64,000 nt of DNA from Massilia sp. Root335 (GCF_001425685.1 NZ_LMCY01000044.1:763-64762); one strand, 5' to 3'; positions 53,578 to 62,333 are shown, numbered from the stretch's first letter. The notes: generated from the sequence alone by a model not told the origin. Translations and numbers: made by a program.

Positions 53578-54060
53578 ATGAACGTGTTCGACTTCCAGGC
53601 CACTTCCCTCGACGGCAAGCCGGTCGACCTGGCGCAGTACCGCGGCAAGGTCCTCCTCATCGTCAACACCGCCAGCAAATGCGGCTTCACGCCGCAATAC
53701 CAGGGCCTCGAAACCCTGTACCGCGAACTGCACCCGCGCGGCCTGGAAGTGCTGGGCTTCCCCTGCAACCAGTTCGGCGGCCAGGAACCGGGCAGCGAAG
53801 CGGAGATCGGCGCCTTCTGCGAAAAGAACTACGGCGTGAACTTCCCGATGTTCGCCAAGGTCGACGTCAACGGCGACGCCGCGCATCCTTTGTTCCAGCA
53901 CCTGAAACAGGCGGCGCCCGGCGTGCTGGGCACGGAAGGCATCAAGTGGAACTTCACCAAGTTCCTCGTCGGCCGCGACGGCGCCGTCCTGCATCGCTAT
54001 GCGCCGCAGACCAAACCCGAAGACATCGCGGGCGACGTCGAGAAGGCGCTGCAGCAGTAA
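53578..54060 (+). CDS. Glutathione peroxidase
   Basis: 160 aa. Catalytic tetrad visible: C35 (NTASKCGFTPQY), Q69 (NQFGGQE), W124 and N125 (IKWNFTKFLV). A second Cys, C63, in GFPCNQFGGQEPGS and another at C81 (GAFCEKNYG) fit the thioredoxin-dependent GPx type. Reduces hydrogen peroxide and lipid peroxides in the cytoplasm. The start MNVFDFQA is the family one; in-frame sequence upstream to 53497 is not part of it. It converges on the second TonB receptor, 9 nt between stops. Confidence 0.94.
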   Translation: MNVFDFQATSLDGKPVDLAQYRGKVLLIVNTASKCGFTPQYQGLETLYRELHPRGLEVLGFPCNQFGGQEPGSEAEIGAFCEKNYGVNFPMFAKVDVNGDAAHPLFQHLKQAAPGVLGTEGIKWNFTKFLVGRDGAVLHRYAPQTKPEDIAGDVEKALQQ

Positions 54061-54069
54061 GCTGCGCCC

Positions 54070-56244
54070 TCAGAATTTCATACCGAGGTTGAAGCGCAGT
54101 TCGATCGACTGCGGACCGCGCGTCCACATTTCGCTGGTGCCGCTGGCGTCGCGGTAGCGCGAGTAACCCAGGTCGTCCGCGCCCAGCGCATTGCCGACGG
54201 AAAGCCGCAGGTCGAGCCCCTTGCGCGGCGAGTACTGGACGTAGCCGTCCACGTCGCGGCGCGCCTGCAGCTGCGTGCTCTGCTCCTGCGAGACGCGCAC
54301 CATGCCGCCTTCGCGAAAGGCCAGGTTGATACCCCAGCTGAACGGTTCCTTCTTGTAGTCGGCGCCGAACACGGCGGAGAGCGGGATCTGCCGGTCGAGC
54401 CGGTTGTCCGGCCCCGGCACGGTCGCGACCTGCGACCAGTTGCGGTTCAGGTTGAAGCGCAGGTCGAGCGGCGGCGCGCCGGCGCGCATGACGGCCTTCA
54501 GCGGAAACTTGACCTCGACGTCGAGCGTGCGCACCACGGCGTTGCCGTCGTTGACCGGGTGGTACAGCCAGCGGCCGTTCGCGTCCTGCCCGAGGATCGT
54601 GCGGATGTAGTCGCGGATGCGGCGCTGGGAGCCGCCGACCGAGAACACGGCCCCCGGCGCCCAGAAATGCTCGTAGGTGACGTCGATGCCGTTCGCCTGC
54701 TCGGGGCGCAGGGCCGGGTTGCCGCTGATGTCGGCGCTGAACCGGGTGTTCGTTTCCGTCTCGACGCGGCGCGCGCTCAGCTGGTTGGTGTCCGGCGCCT
54801 TGAACGTGTGCGTCAGCGCGAGGCGCAGCTGGCGCCCGCTCTTGTCGGGAAACTTGTACAGCGTCTGCGCGACGGGGCTAAGCACGTGCGCGTTCGAGGT
54901 GGTATCGACCAGGCCCGAACCGCTGCTGTCGGTGCGGATACCTTCCCAGCGCGCCCCCAGGTACATCGACCACTGCCGCGTGACGTTCCATTCGTCCTGC
55001 GCGAAGGCGGCCGTGCGGCGCACGCGCGGATCGAACGCCTCGATGAAGTCGAGCGGCACCTGGCCCACCAGGCCGTCCACCCGGTGCGCCCTGGAGTCCT
55101 GTTCCTCGCGGCTGATTTCCCAGCCCGCCGCCAGCGCATGCCCGTCGAACAGGCTGCGCGTATATTTGCCGCTGCTGCTCGCGCCCGAGAAACGCACGCG
55201 CCCGTCGCGCAGGCGCGCGAACCGGAGCGCGTCGCCGGCCGTGGCCATCAGCCGGTCGGTGCGCAGGCCGAAGTCGGCGTCCGATGCGCGCAGCTTGGCA
55301 TCGAGCTTGCCGCCCCAGCGTTTGGCGACCCAGTTCAGCTCCGCCGAGACGAAGCGGCCCGACGAATCGCTGCGCCCGTGCCCGCGCAGATAGTCGGGCG
55401 CGGGCAGGCCGCCGATGCGATTGGTGTCCAGGCTCGTGTCGTCGCTCGCGGCGCGCTGCGCCAGCAGGTTACCGCTCAGGTTCAACTGATCGTTGTCGGA
55501 CAGCTGCCAGTTCAGGCGCGGCGCGACGCCGGCGATCACGTTCGTGTTGCGGTGAGCGACGACTTCGTCGCGCAGCAGCGTGACGGTATCGTCCGGCGCC
55601 GTGAACCGGTCCAGTTCCGTACTCGTCGCTGCGCGCAGGTTGTGCTGGGCAGTCACGTTCACGTACCACGACAGGTTGCCGCGCTTGTCGGCCAGCGAGG
55701 CGTTCAGGTATTGGCTCTGCTTCTCGTCCGCGTGGTTGATGGTGAGCCGTCCATCTTTCTGCGGCTTGGCCACGACCTTCTTCAGCACGATGTTGACGGT
55801 GCCCGCGATCGCCTGCATCGAGAACTCGGCAGACGCGGCGCGAATGATCTCGATCCGCTCGATCTGGTCGGGCGGCACGGCATCCAGCGCAAAGCCCGGC
55901 GGCGGGCGCTCGCCGTTCACGAGGATCTGCGTATAGCCGTTGCCCAGCCCGCGCATGCGGATGCTGTTGCCCACGACCGTGACGCCCGGCGCGCGCTTGA
56001 GCACGTCGTACACATTGGTGTCGCCGTACTTCAGGATCTCTTCCTGCGTCATCACGGTCTTGCTCGCGGTGTCGTCGCGGCGCGGATCGTAGTCGTCGGC
56101 CCTGGCCTTGACCTCGACCTTGGCGATGGGCGCCTTCTTCGCCTCGACCGGTTTTGCGTCGGCTTTTGCTTCGATGGGTTCGGCGGCGTGGGCGGTGAAG
56201 GTGCACACCAGGGCCAGGGTCGCGGCGCAGGCGGAACGGGTCAT
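54070..56244 (-). CDS. TonB-dependent receptor (small outer-membrane receptor)
   Basis: 724 aa. Signal peptide MTRSACAATLALVCTFTAHA, then an Ala/Lys-rich linker (EAKADAKPVEAKKAPIAKVEVKA). Plug domain: TQEEILKYGDTNVYDVLKRAPGVTVVGNSIRMRGLG, QILVNGERPPPGFALDAVPPDQIERIEIIRAAS, AGTVNIVLKK. The barrel ends SIELRFNLGMKF. It differs from the carbohydrate receptor at 39-42 kb and resembles siderophore/colicin-type or PepSY-linked receptors, but no iron-uptake genes or Fur box are clear here. Substrate unknown. Confidence 0.92.
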   Translation of the reverse strand: MTRSACAATLALVCTFTAHAAEPIEAKADAKPVEAKKAPIAKVEVKARADDYDPRRDDTASKTVMTQEEILKYGDTNVYDVLKRAPGVTVVGNSIRMRGLGNGYTQILVNGERPPPGFALDAVPPDQIERIEIIRAASAEFSMQAIAGTVNIVLKKVVAKPQKDGRLTINHADEKQSQYLNASLADKRGNLSWYVNVTAQHNLRAATSTELDRFTAPDDTVTLLRDEVVAHRNTNVIAGVAPRLNWQLSDNDQLNLSGNLLAQRAASDDTSLDTNRIGGLPAPDYLRGHGRSDSSGRFVSAELNWVAKRWGGKLDAKLRASDADFGLRTDRLMATAGDALRFARLRDGRVRFSGASSSGKYTRSLFDGHALAAGWEISREEQDSRAHRVDGLVGQVPLDFIEAFDPRVRRTAAFAQDEWNVTRQWSMYLGARWEGIRTDSSGSGLVDTTSNAHVLSPVAQTLYKFPDKSGRQLRLALTHTFKAPDTNQLSARRVETETNTRFSADISGNPALRPEQANGIDVTYEHFWAPGAVFSVGGSQRRIRDYIRTILGQDANGRWLYHPVNDGNAVVRTLDVEVKFPLKAVMRAGAPPLDLRFNLNRNWSQVATVPGPDNRLDRQIPLSAVFGADYKKEPFSWGINLAFREGGMVRVSQEQSTQLQARRDVDGYVQYSPRKGLDLRLSVGNALGADDLGYSRYRDASGTSEMWTRGPQSIELRFNLGMKF

Positions 56245-56487
56245 GAGCGTACTCGGTTATAACGAACCGGCCATTATGGAGAGAAACGCGATCTTGTTTC
56301 TCTCGCAAAACCACGACGTGTGAAATGATCAACAAGCTGAGCGGGGTGACGGCGCGGGAGTCTGGATCGCGCGGCTCGATTGCCGCTGCCATTCGCAGAC
56401 CCCGATGAGCAATCGGTGACAAAGTGCGCATTTCTCAATTCACGCATCTGATACCTTATTGCTTCCCATTTATTTTTGAGAGAACCA

Positions 56488-56949
56488 ATGCATTTCAGGA
56501 ATATGCGCTTTGCACGAATTCGGCAACCGGCCGCATTGTTGACAGCAGCGATCCTTCTGTCCGCCTGTTCGAAGGGCCCGACTGTCGATGGAACGTATGT
56601 CCTGACGAAGGGGCCCATCAGTTGGCCGCCCGTAACCGTAACGCTTGCTAACGGCAAGTTTGTCTTTTCGGCTGGGGCGAGTGGCGACTACACGGTAAGC
56701 GATGGCAAGGTTCTTCTGACTGGCATGACATTTAACGACGCCATGCACATCGACGGCAACAAGCTTGTCGGCGCAAAGGCTGAGCTCATGCGAACGCATA
56801 CTTCACCGGCGGCCTGGACGCAGGATTGTTCCGGCATCGCTGACGAGGGTGATAAGGCGGCGTGTTTCGAATTAAAGAAGGGAATCGACGCGGAAGCGGC
56901 AGACCGACGTGCCTTCGTCGAGCGCACGAAGCACGCCCAGGCTTGGTGA
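56488..56949 (+). CDS. Putative lipoprotein of unknown function
   Basis: 153 aa from MHFRNMRF. Lipobox AILLSACSK. The mature part is a small beta-rich domain (TVDGTYVLTKGPISWPPVTVTLANGKFVFSAGASGDYTVSDGKVLLTGMTF) followed by a charged helix region with two Cys (DCSGIADEGDKAACFELKKG). No family recognised. Codon use is lower in GC than its neighbours. Confidence 0.7.
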   Translation: MHFRNMRFARIRQPAALLTAAILLSACSKGPTVDGTYVLTKGPISWPPVTVTLANGKFVFSAGASGDYTVSDGKVLLTGMTFNDAMHIDGNKLVGAKAELMRTHTSPAAWTQDCSGIADEGDKAACFELKKGIDAEAADRRAFVERTKHAQAW

Positions 56950-57075
56950 GATCGGGTTGCGAGCGAATTAATATGGGGCATAGATACCACGGCCTTAATA
57001 CGATATGCCGAAAATCTGCAATATTTCGCCGCTCGCTGCAGAGTCAAACGTGCCTCGCCGTCAGCGCTCGGATAA

Positions 57076-57828
57076 ATGATTTCCACTACCCGCCCCCGCC
57101 GCCGCACCGTCCTGATGGCCGGTGTCATATCTATTGCTGTCCTGTTCAGCGTATATCTGTGCCTGCTCATCTGGGCAAAGCCGATGTTCGAATACCGGAC
57201 CGTTTATGGAATCTATCAGGTATGGTCGGACCGGCCCATTTCGCCGGCGATCCGGCCCGTGCTGGATGACGTCACACGGCGGCTGAAAACCTCGGCCGTG
57301 CACGATGCATCGGTTCCGGTAGAAATCTACATCTGCAACGCGCCCTGGCGTATGTGGCTCTACGGGATGAAGTTCAGTACGCGGTACGGCGGCGTGGCGG
57401 ACGTCTGGTTGACCCGGCATGTGATCATCCGTGCGGCGGACATCGCGGCGAACCGGGTCGTGTCACCCTGGCCATATCCGATCCCCGATGAGCAGCATCG
57501 TCCGCTGTCGTATTTCATCGCGCACGAGATTACGCACGTCGACTTGTCGCGCCGATTCGGGCGCACGATGGTTGCCCGATATCCGGAGTGGCTCATGGAA
57601 GGCTATCCCGACTACGTCGGCAAAGGCGGGGATTTCGATTTCGATGCGAATCGCGCAAAATTCCTCGCCGGCGCGCCGGAACTGAGTCGAGCCACGAGCA
57701 GCTTGTACCTCGGGTATCACTTGCGCGTTGCCTATTTGCTCGACAAGAAACACTGGACACTCGACAGGATCTTCGCAAAACCGCCAAGCGACGTCGAACT
57801 CGATTCCTGGCTGCGCTCGGGTCGGTAA
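57076..57828 (+). CDS. Membrane-anchored putative zinc metallopeptidase
   Basis: 250 aa. One N-terminal membrane helix (VLMAGVISIAVLFSVYLCLLIW), then a periplasmic domain with H150-E151-I-T-H154 and a downstream E175 (WLMEGYPDY), the layout of a gluzincin-type active site. FIAHEITHVDLSRRFG resembles peptidase families with loose HExxH cores. No close family recognised, so peptidase activity is inference from the motif. It lies just before the decayed fucosidase. Confidence 0.7.
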   Translation: MISTTRPRRRTVLMAGVISIAVLFSVYLCLLIWAKPMFEYRTVYGIYQVWSDRPISPAIRPVLDDVTRRLKTSAVHDASVPVEIYICNAPWRMWLYGMKFSTRYGGVADVWLTRHVIIRAADIAANRVVSPWPYPIPDEQHRPLSYFIAHEITHVDLSRRFGRTMVARYPEWLMEGYPDYVGKGGDFDFDANRAKFLAGAPELSRATSSLYLGYHLRVAYLLDKKHWTLDRIFAKPPSDVELDSWLRSGR

Positions 57829-59087
57829 CGCCATCAAATAATCAGCCGCTTGAGTAATGCCCCACGCAACAGTCCCGCCGCTGCGTTTTCGTGGATACTC
57901 GATGGATCGATCAGCGCCATGCGATCCGGATGAAGGCATTGCTCGTCCTGCTGGCCTGCGCCCTGCCCGCCAGCGCTAACCCACTCCCCAAACCCGATCG
58001 CGGCGGCATGCCGAGTCGAACCTGTACGACTATGGCGTGATGGGGCCGCCCGCGACGCCGGCCATCGTCGCCGCTGCCGCCAGGGCCATTCCAGGCCAGG
58101 TGGGAATCGATCCGCCACCATTACCATCCGCCGGCCTGGCGCGCCGGCGCCAAGTTCGGCATCTTCCTGCATTGGGGACTGTACGCCGTGCCGGCGCACG
58201 CCTAGTGATGCCGACCGCGCACACCACGATAATTTCGCGCTCCGGGACAGCGCCGTCACGCCGTTCAATGCCAAGCGCATGGGGCCGCACCGCGACCTGA
58301 TCGGCGACCTCGGCGCGGCGGTGCGCAAGGCCGGGCTGCGCTTCGGCGTCTCCAATCACGGGGTCGAGAATTTCACCTTCGTGAATCCGACCGACACGCT
58401 CGACGCACGGCTCAGGACGCAGCACGCCGACCTGTACGACGCGACCTGGGCCGGCTTCTACAACGTGGCCGACCGCAGCCCGCAGGCGATGGCGCGCTTC
58501 CTCTCCGATTGGCTGGCGCGTAATTTCGAGCTGATCGACAAGTACCAGCCCGATCTGCTGTATTTCGATAACGGCGTGAACCTGCGGGTACTCGATCCAT
58601 TGAACGAGCGCGTGGCCGCCTACTATTACAACCGTGCGGCCGACTGGGGCAAGGACGTGTCGATCGTCACCAAATGGGTGGCGTACGCGCCCGACAACGA
58701 CGACCGCCACCAGATCGGCGCCGTCATCGGCTTCGAGAAGGTCGGCACGCGCTCACCATCCGGCATCCGTCCGGGACCGTGGATGGTCGACGACACGATC
58801 GGCAGCACCTGGGGCTACACGGACCGCATGACAATCGGCTCGGCGGGCGCCATCCTCGGCAAGTTGATCGATACCGTCAGCAAGGGCGGCTTTTATTTGC
58901 TGAATATCGCGCTCAACGCCGGCGGGACGATTCCCGACGACCAGCGCGCGGTATTGCTCGAGATCGGCGCCTGGCTAAAACGGAATGGAGAAGCGATCTA
59001 CGGCACGCACGCCTGGACGCGCTTCGGCGATGGCGACTGGCGCTTCACGGTCAAGGACGGCGCGCTGTATGCGATCGGCAGGCCGAG

Positions 59088-59240
59088 TGAGTATTCTCAT
59101 TGCTGCCGCCACCTGTTCTCACTGACCGCCGCCACCCGTTCTCATCAGTCGCCGCCACCTATTCTCACTTACCGCCGCCACCCGGTTCTCATTCATCGCC
59201 GCCAATCGTTCTCGTCGGTCACTGCCACTCGGGCTCGTGA
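59088..59240. repeat. Left terminal multi-repeat of the cassette
   Basis: Six to seven degenerate 23-24-bp units, each TTCTCA followed by CCGCCGCCACC, beginning at 59092 and decaying toward 59240. The fucosidase frame reads through them, giving a nonsense tail (SLTAATRSHQSPPPILTYRR) to 59364. Confidence 0.8.
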
Positions 59241-59386
59241 GATTTCGCGTATTTTTCAGATGAGCAAGATGTTATCCTCTATGGCCAACGGCCGAGTCCG
59301 GCCCGGAACAGACAGTCAGATGCCGCCATTGGCAAGCTTTCCCATATTTATTGTGCAAATGTAATTGGCCAGCTTGGAAGACGATA

Positions 59387-60085
59387 ATGAATGATCAGAA
59401 AGTTCGGGACGTTGTGCTCCCGGTGTTTGCAGGGGAATGGAAGGACACAAACTTCGCTTTTAGAGAAGTGGCGGGAACTGCGTTTTTGATCGGGAAGCGG
59501 GGCTTTGCTGTTACTGCAGCACATGTCATTGATCAAATTAACTTGGAATCGTCTGCAGTGGCCGTCGTAACCGATGAGGGGTGGTCGGCATATCGCATCG
59601 TGGGTGCGGAAAAGCATCCTTCAGAAGATGTTGCGGTGATACAGCTCGAATATATGCCGGGGCCATCATGGATGGTAATTGGTTCGTCCAGTGAACATCA
59701 GGCGTGCAGTTACCATGCCTGGGGTTATCCAATTGCCATAGCGGAAATGGGCGCCAAGCACAATGAAGATGGCCTGCAAACTCCAGACTTGATATTTACC
59801 AGAGGGTATGTCCGGAGACGAATCTCAAGGGAGTTGCCGTTCTCCATTTACCGTGGCCAAGCGTTTTATGAGCTTAGCGAAGTCGCTGGTGATGGATGCT
59901 CTGGCGGACCAGTCGTCAAGATCCCGAACGTACCGATGGGAGACGCATGGGAGATCATGGGTGTCTACATTGGTGCAGGGGAGGCAGTGACTCCTGTTGG
60001 TTATGCTACTAGAAGTGACTCATTTCATAGTTGGGAGCCTCAACTTCTCGGTCGTTCAATTCGCGACGAGTCATTGGATAGATGA
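59387..60085 (+). CDS. Trypsin-like serine protease (cassette gene 1)
   Basis: 232 aa, no signal peptide, so probably cytoplasmic. The chymotrypsin-fold triad is complete: H46 (VTAAHVID), D81 (SEDVAVIQLE) and S172 (GDGCSGGPVV). The N-terminal AGTAFLIGKRGFAVTAAHV and C-terminal GVYIGAGEAVTPVGYATRSDSF fit trypsin_2-type proteases common in bacterial conflict systems. GGAAG precedes the ATG. The next gene follows 206 nt later on the same strand. A small overlapping frame at 59997-60212 is not a continuation; the protein end is complete. As a partner of a TIR/NDT-like protein it may process or release the effector (inference). Confidence 0.85.
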   Translation: MNDQKVRDVVLPVFAGEWKDTNFAFREVAGTAFLIGKRGFAVTAAHVIDQINLESSAVAVVTDEGWSAYRIVGAEKHPSEDVAVIQLEYMPGPSWMVIGSSSEHQACSYHAWGYPIAIAEMGAKHNEDGLQTPDLIFTRGYVRRRISRELPFSIYRGQAFYELSEVAGDGCSGGPVVKIPNVPMGDAWEIMGVYIGAGEAVTPVGYATRSDSFHSWEPQLLGRSIRDESLDR

Positions 60086-60291
60086 GGTCGAAAAGTCCGC
60101 TTCGGGGCGGATGACCATTGCAGAAGCATCTTTTGTACGCAGTGGTGAGGGCTTTCCTGCACTCGAAATGATTGAGGACTCAGTAGCGGCGATGCCCCTG
60201 CTGAACTACTAAAATATTTAAATTCTGAACTCGGCGGCTGACGGCCAATTGCGGAAGCTTCAAGTAGCGGCGATCGATAAAGGAACAATTG

Positions 60292-61158
60292 ATGTTTAAC
60301 TTTTTGGTGATTAGCGCAGAGATCACTTCGCCGCGTGGCATAGTCACATTGGGGACGGACCGTGTTTTTAATTGTACGAACGCTGATATAGAGGAGAAGT
60401 ATGCTCCCGGAGGCGTGCTTGACCAAGCTGCACTGATGTCAATGCCATTGGTTATCACGAACGAATCCAGTAGCGACCCCGCTGTTCGGACTTTTGCTCG
60501 GGTTGGCACGATCACTAAGATCAGACGCGACAACTCGGAGTATCACATCGAGTACACACTCGATTCCGACATCTCCCCGATTGCCAATGATGTCCTTGAG
60601 TCACTCGGCCCCCAGCTGAACTTCATATCTGCTGGAAGGCGATCCTGGGGCGATTTTCACACCAATCATTGGGCAGTTAAGGACGCTGATCTCTTTCGTG
60701 TTTTGTACACTGAAGGCTTGGGCCATCGGCAGCCGACAGTCTTTACCTTACCCCAAGGATCAGTAGATCCAAACTTGGTCTCGGTGATGATGCCATTCGA
60801 TGGTGGGTTTAATAGAGTTTTTGCAGCGCTGGAAACCGCAGTAAGTGCAGCCGGTATGCGATGCCTACGTGCCGACAAAATCTGGGAGCACCATGTGCTT
60901 ATCGAAGATGTCGTGAAGCTTATCGCGAGTGCCAGAGTTGTGATTTGCGATCTGACAGGCAAGAACGCGAATGTCTTCTACGAAGCCGGGATCGCGCATG
61001 CGCTGGGTCAGGATGTGATCCTGATTGCGCAGCATGAGACCGACATTCCTTTCGATCTCCGCCACATCCGCTACGTTAAATACCTCAATAATGAAGAAGG
61101 CTTGAAGGTGTTGGCGGAAAGCGTAGGGAAACGGTTGCAAAGCCTGGTCAGGAAGTGA
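60292..61158 (+). CDS. TIR/nucleoside 2-deoxyribosyltransferase-like effector (cassette gene 2)
   Basis: 288 aa. Residues 1-150 form an unassigned N-terminal domain (FARVGTITKIRRDNSEYHIEYTLDSDISPI, FHTNHWAVKDADLFRVLYT). Residues ~160-285 are a Rossmann-like domain: VSVMMPFDGGFNRVFAALETAVSAAGMRCLRAD, HHVLIEDVVKLIASARVVICDLTGKNANVFYEAGIAHALG, VILIAQHETDIPFDLRHIRYVKY. The FYEAGIAHALG Glu (E231) is in the place of the catalytic Glu of nucleoside deoxyribosyltransferases and of many TIR NADases. AAAGGA precedes the ATG (a TTG directly before it is less likely). NAD or nucleotide cleavage is the expected chemistry by family; no activity can be read directly. Confidence 0.82.
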   Translation: MFNFLVISAEITSPRGIVTLGTDRVFNCTNADIEEKYAPGGVLDQAALMSMPLVITNESSSDPAVRTFARVGTITKIRRDNSEYHIEYTLDSDISPIANDVLESLGPQLNFISAGRRSWGDFHTNHWAVKDADLFRVLYTEGLGHRQPTVFTLPQGSVDPNLVSVMMPFDGGFNRVFAALETAVSAAGMRCLRADKIWEHHVLIEDVVKLIASARVVICDLTGKNANVFYEAGIAHALGQDVILIAQHETDIPFDLRHIRYVKYLNNEEGLKVLAESVGKRLQSLVRK

Positions 61159-61421
61159 CCAGGGCCTGCATAAGTTGATATAGGCCAGGCGACCTCAAAA
61201 TAGTGCCGCCCTGCCATTCTTCTTCGGATACGCCTGCCTCGAAGAACCTTTTGAATCGCACGCACCACGCGCAGCGCCCAGCAGCACGGGGATCTCGAAG
61301 TAATCTATCCTCCGTATTCACCGGAGACGGCATGTATCAGCCAAGTGACAATCTGGAGAGGCTTCTCTATTTCTTGCCCCTCGTAGCGCGACCTTCCTTC
61401 TTTAGCACCGGTGCATTGTTT

Positions 61422-61481
61422 CGCCGAGAATAGGCGGCGGTGTTCTATGAGATTGGGTGGCGGCGGTGGGGAGAATACTCA
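61422..61481. repeat. Right terminal repeats of the cassette
   Basis: About two and a half inverted units (GGCGGCGGTG-N-TGAGA..., GGTGGCGGCGGTGGGGAGAA) ending GAGAATACTCA, complementary in pattern to the left end. The ~260 bp between the effector stop and this repeat hold only a weak minus-strand frame (61148-61333) with no recognised family. Confidence 0.78.
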
Positions 61482-61635
61482 CCGAGCACTCGCGACGCGA
61501 CGCTGGCGTCCGTGACGCCGGCGCTTGGCAAGGTTGCGCGGGTCGAACGGATCGGCGACGATGCGGTTCCGTTCACGCAGGACGCGGCAGGCCTGCACCT
61601 GCAAATCCAAGACAGCAGCGCCTGGCCCCGATCGC

Positions 61636-62271
61636 TCAGCGCGGATAGACGAATCCAGTCCGGATATCGGTCGGAAGCAGGCGCTTGCCATCGCGCACCA
61701 TCAGGCGCTGGGGCGGCTCGTCGCCGGCCAGCGCACGCCAGATGACGGGCAGCCCTTCGCCCTTGCGCAGCAGTTCGTCGCTGCGTTCGAACACGTTGGG
61801 ACATCCCGTCGCCGCCAGCAGCGCCTGCACGATCGTCACCCTCCACAAGTCGACACCGGCGGCATTGAACTGGCACACCAGGTAACCGGCGGTTCCGCCG
61901 TAGCTGTGCACCAGGAGGCCCGGCAGGCCGTCTTTCTCGCCATCGATCACCAGCGCCAGGGCTTGCGGATCGGCGCCGCGCACGGCGACGGCACGCCGCG
62001 CGACCGCGGCCTGCACGCGCCGCTTGATCATCGCGTGGTCGACCGGCTCGTCCTCGCGCAAGGTCCAGACGCGGGCCGCGATCTGCGACTTCGCGTTATA
62101 GGCCGCGCGCGCCAGGAACTGGCGCGACGACGTCTGCACGACCGCCGTGGCGCCGGGCTTGCTGCGTTCCTGCGGCCGCCCCTCGACCTTGTCGATGGCC
62201 GAGAGGTAAATCCAGGGATCGCCGGACAGCAGGCTCTTTTCCTTGCCCTGTTTGATGGTGATGATGAGCAT
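61636..62271 (-). pseudogene. rlmI: 3'-truncated 23S rRNA (cytosine-C5) methyltransferase, RlmI-like
   Basis: 211 aa where RlmI has ~395. The N-terminal PUA domain (IITIKQGKEKSLLSGDPWIYLSAIDKVEG, RQFLARAAYNAKSQIAARVWT) and the linker to the catalytic domain (LLVHSYGGTAGYLVCQFNAAGVD, VFERSDELLRKGEGLP) are intact. It breaks off at TDIRTGFVYPR and a stop, where the family reads TGFYxDQRxNR and continues with the SAM-binding domain. The break sits against the fucosidase remnant, so a deletion or rearrangement joined the two. Without the catalytic domain it should be inactive. Confidence 0.78.
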
Positions 62272-62333
62272 ATGCGGGCTTCGTTTTCAGGAGCCGAATG
62301 ATACAGCAAGGCTGCCGGTTTCCGTTTGGCGCA

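Larger units (their letters stand above)
59088..61481. mobile_element. 2,394-bp non-autonomous IS21-like cassette carrying two cargo genes
   Basis: The ends are TGAGTATTCTC (59088-59098) and GAGAATACTCA (61471-61481), exact inverted copies with 5'-TG...CA-3' termini. A perfect 5-bp target duplication CCGAG flanks it (59083-59087 and 61482-61486). Inside each end lie several 23-24-bp subrepeats of the form TTCTCA-N-CCGCCGCCACC, an arrangement typical of IS21-family termini. No istA/istB-like or other transposase is present. Instead there are a protease gene and a TIR/NDT-like gene. Deleting the element with one CCGAG copy rejoins the fucosidase frame as GRP-ST-RDATL. Base composition is visibly lower in GC than the surroundings. 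Confidence 0.82.
57931..61640 (+). pseudogene. Decayed GH29 alpha-L-fucosidase, interrupted by a mobile cassette
   Basis: Pieces in order: a signal-peptide start at 57931 (MKALLVLLACALPASANPLP) that stops after 36 codons; WRAGAKFGIFLHWGLYAVPA at 58137-58202 in another frame, then TAG; HHDNFALRDSAVTPFNAKRM at 58222 on; and a long intact stretch to 59087 (RKAGLRFGVSNHGVENF, PDLLYFDNGVNL, GGFYLLNIALNAGGTIPDDQ). The last part resumes at 61482 (STRDATLASVTPALGKVARVERIG). The gap between 58205 and 58222 has lost conserved sequence, so the gene was already broken by deletion and frameshift. The cassette at 59088-61481 then split it. The 3' limit near 61640 is approximate. Confidence 0.85.

Noticed and set aside
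58030..58710. Minus-strand frame opposite the fucosidase remnant
   Set aside because: Shadow frame; the plus strand shows GH29 motifs.
59997..60212. Small frame overlapping the protease end, possibly a frameshifted continuation
   Set aside because: The protease already ends with the normal family close (VGYATRSD...LGRSI); the small frame has no motif.
61148..61333. 61-aa minus-strand frame inside the cassette
   Set aside because: No recognised family and no ribosome site; could be a degraded remnant, but not supportable as a gene.
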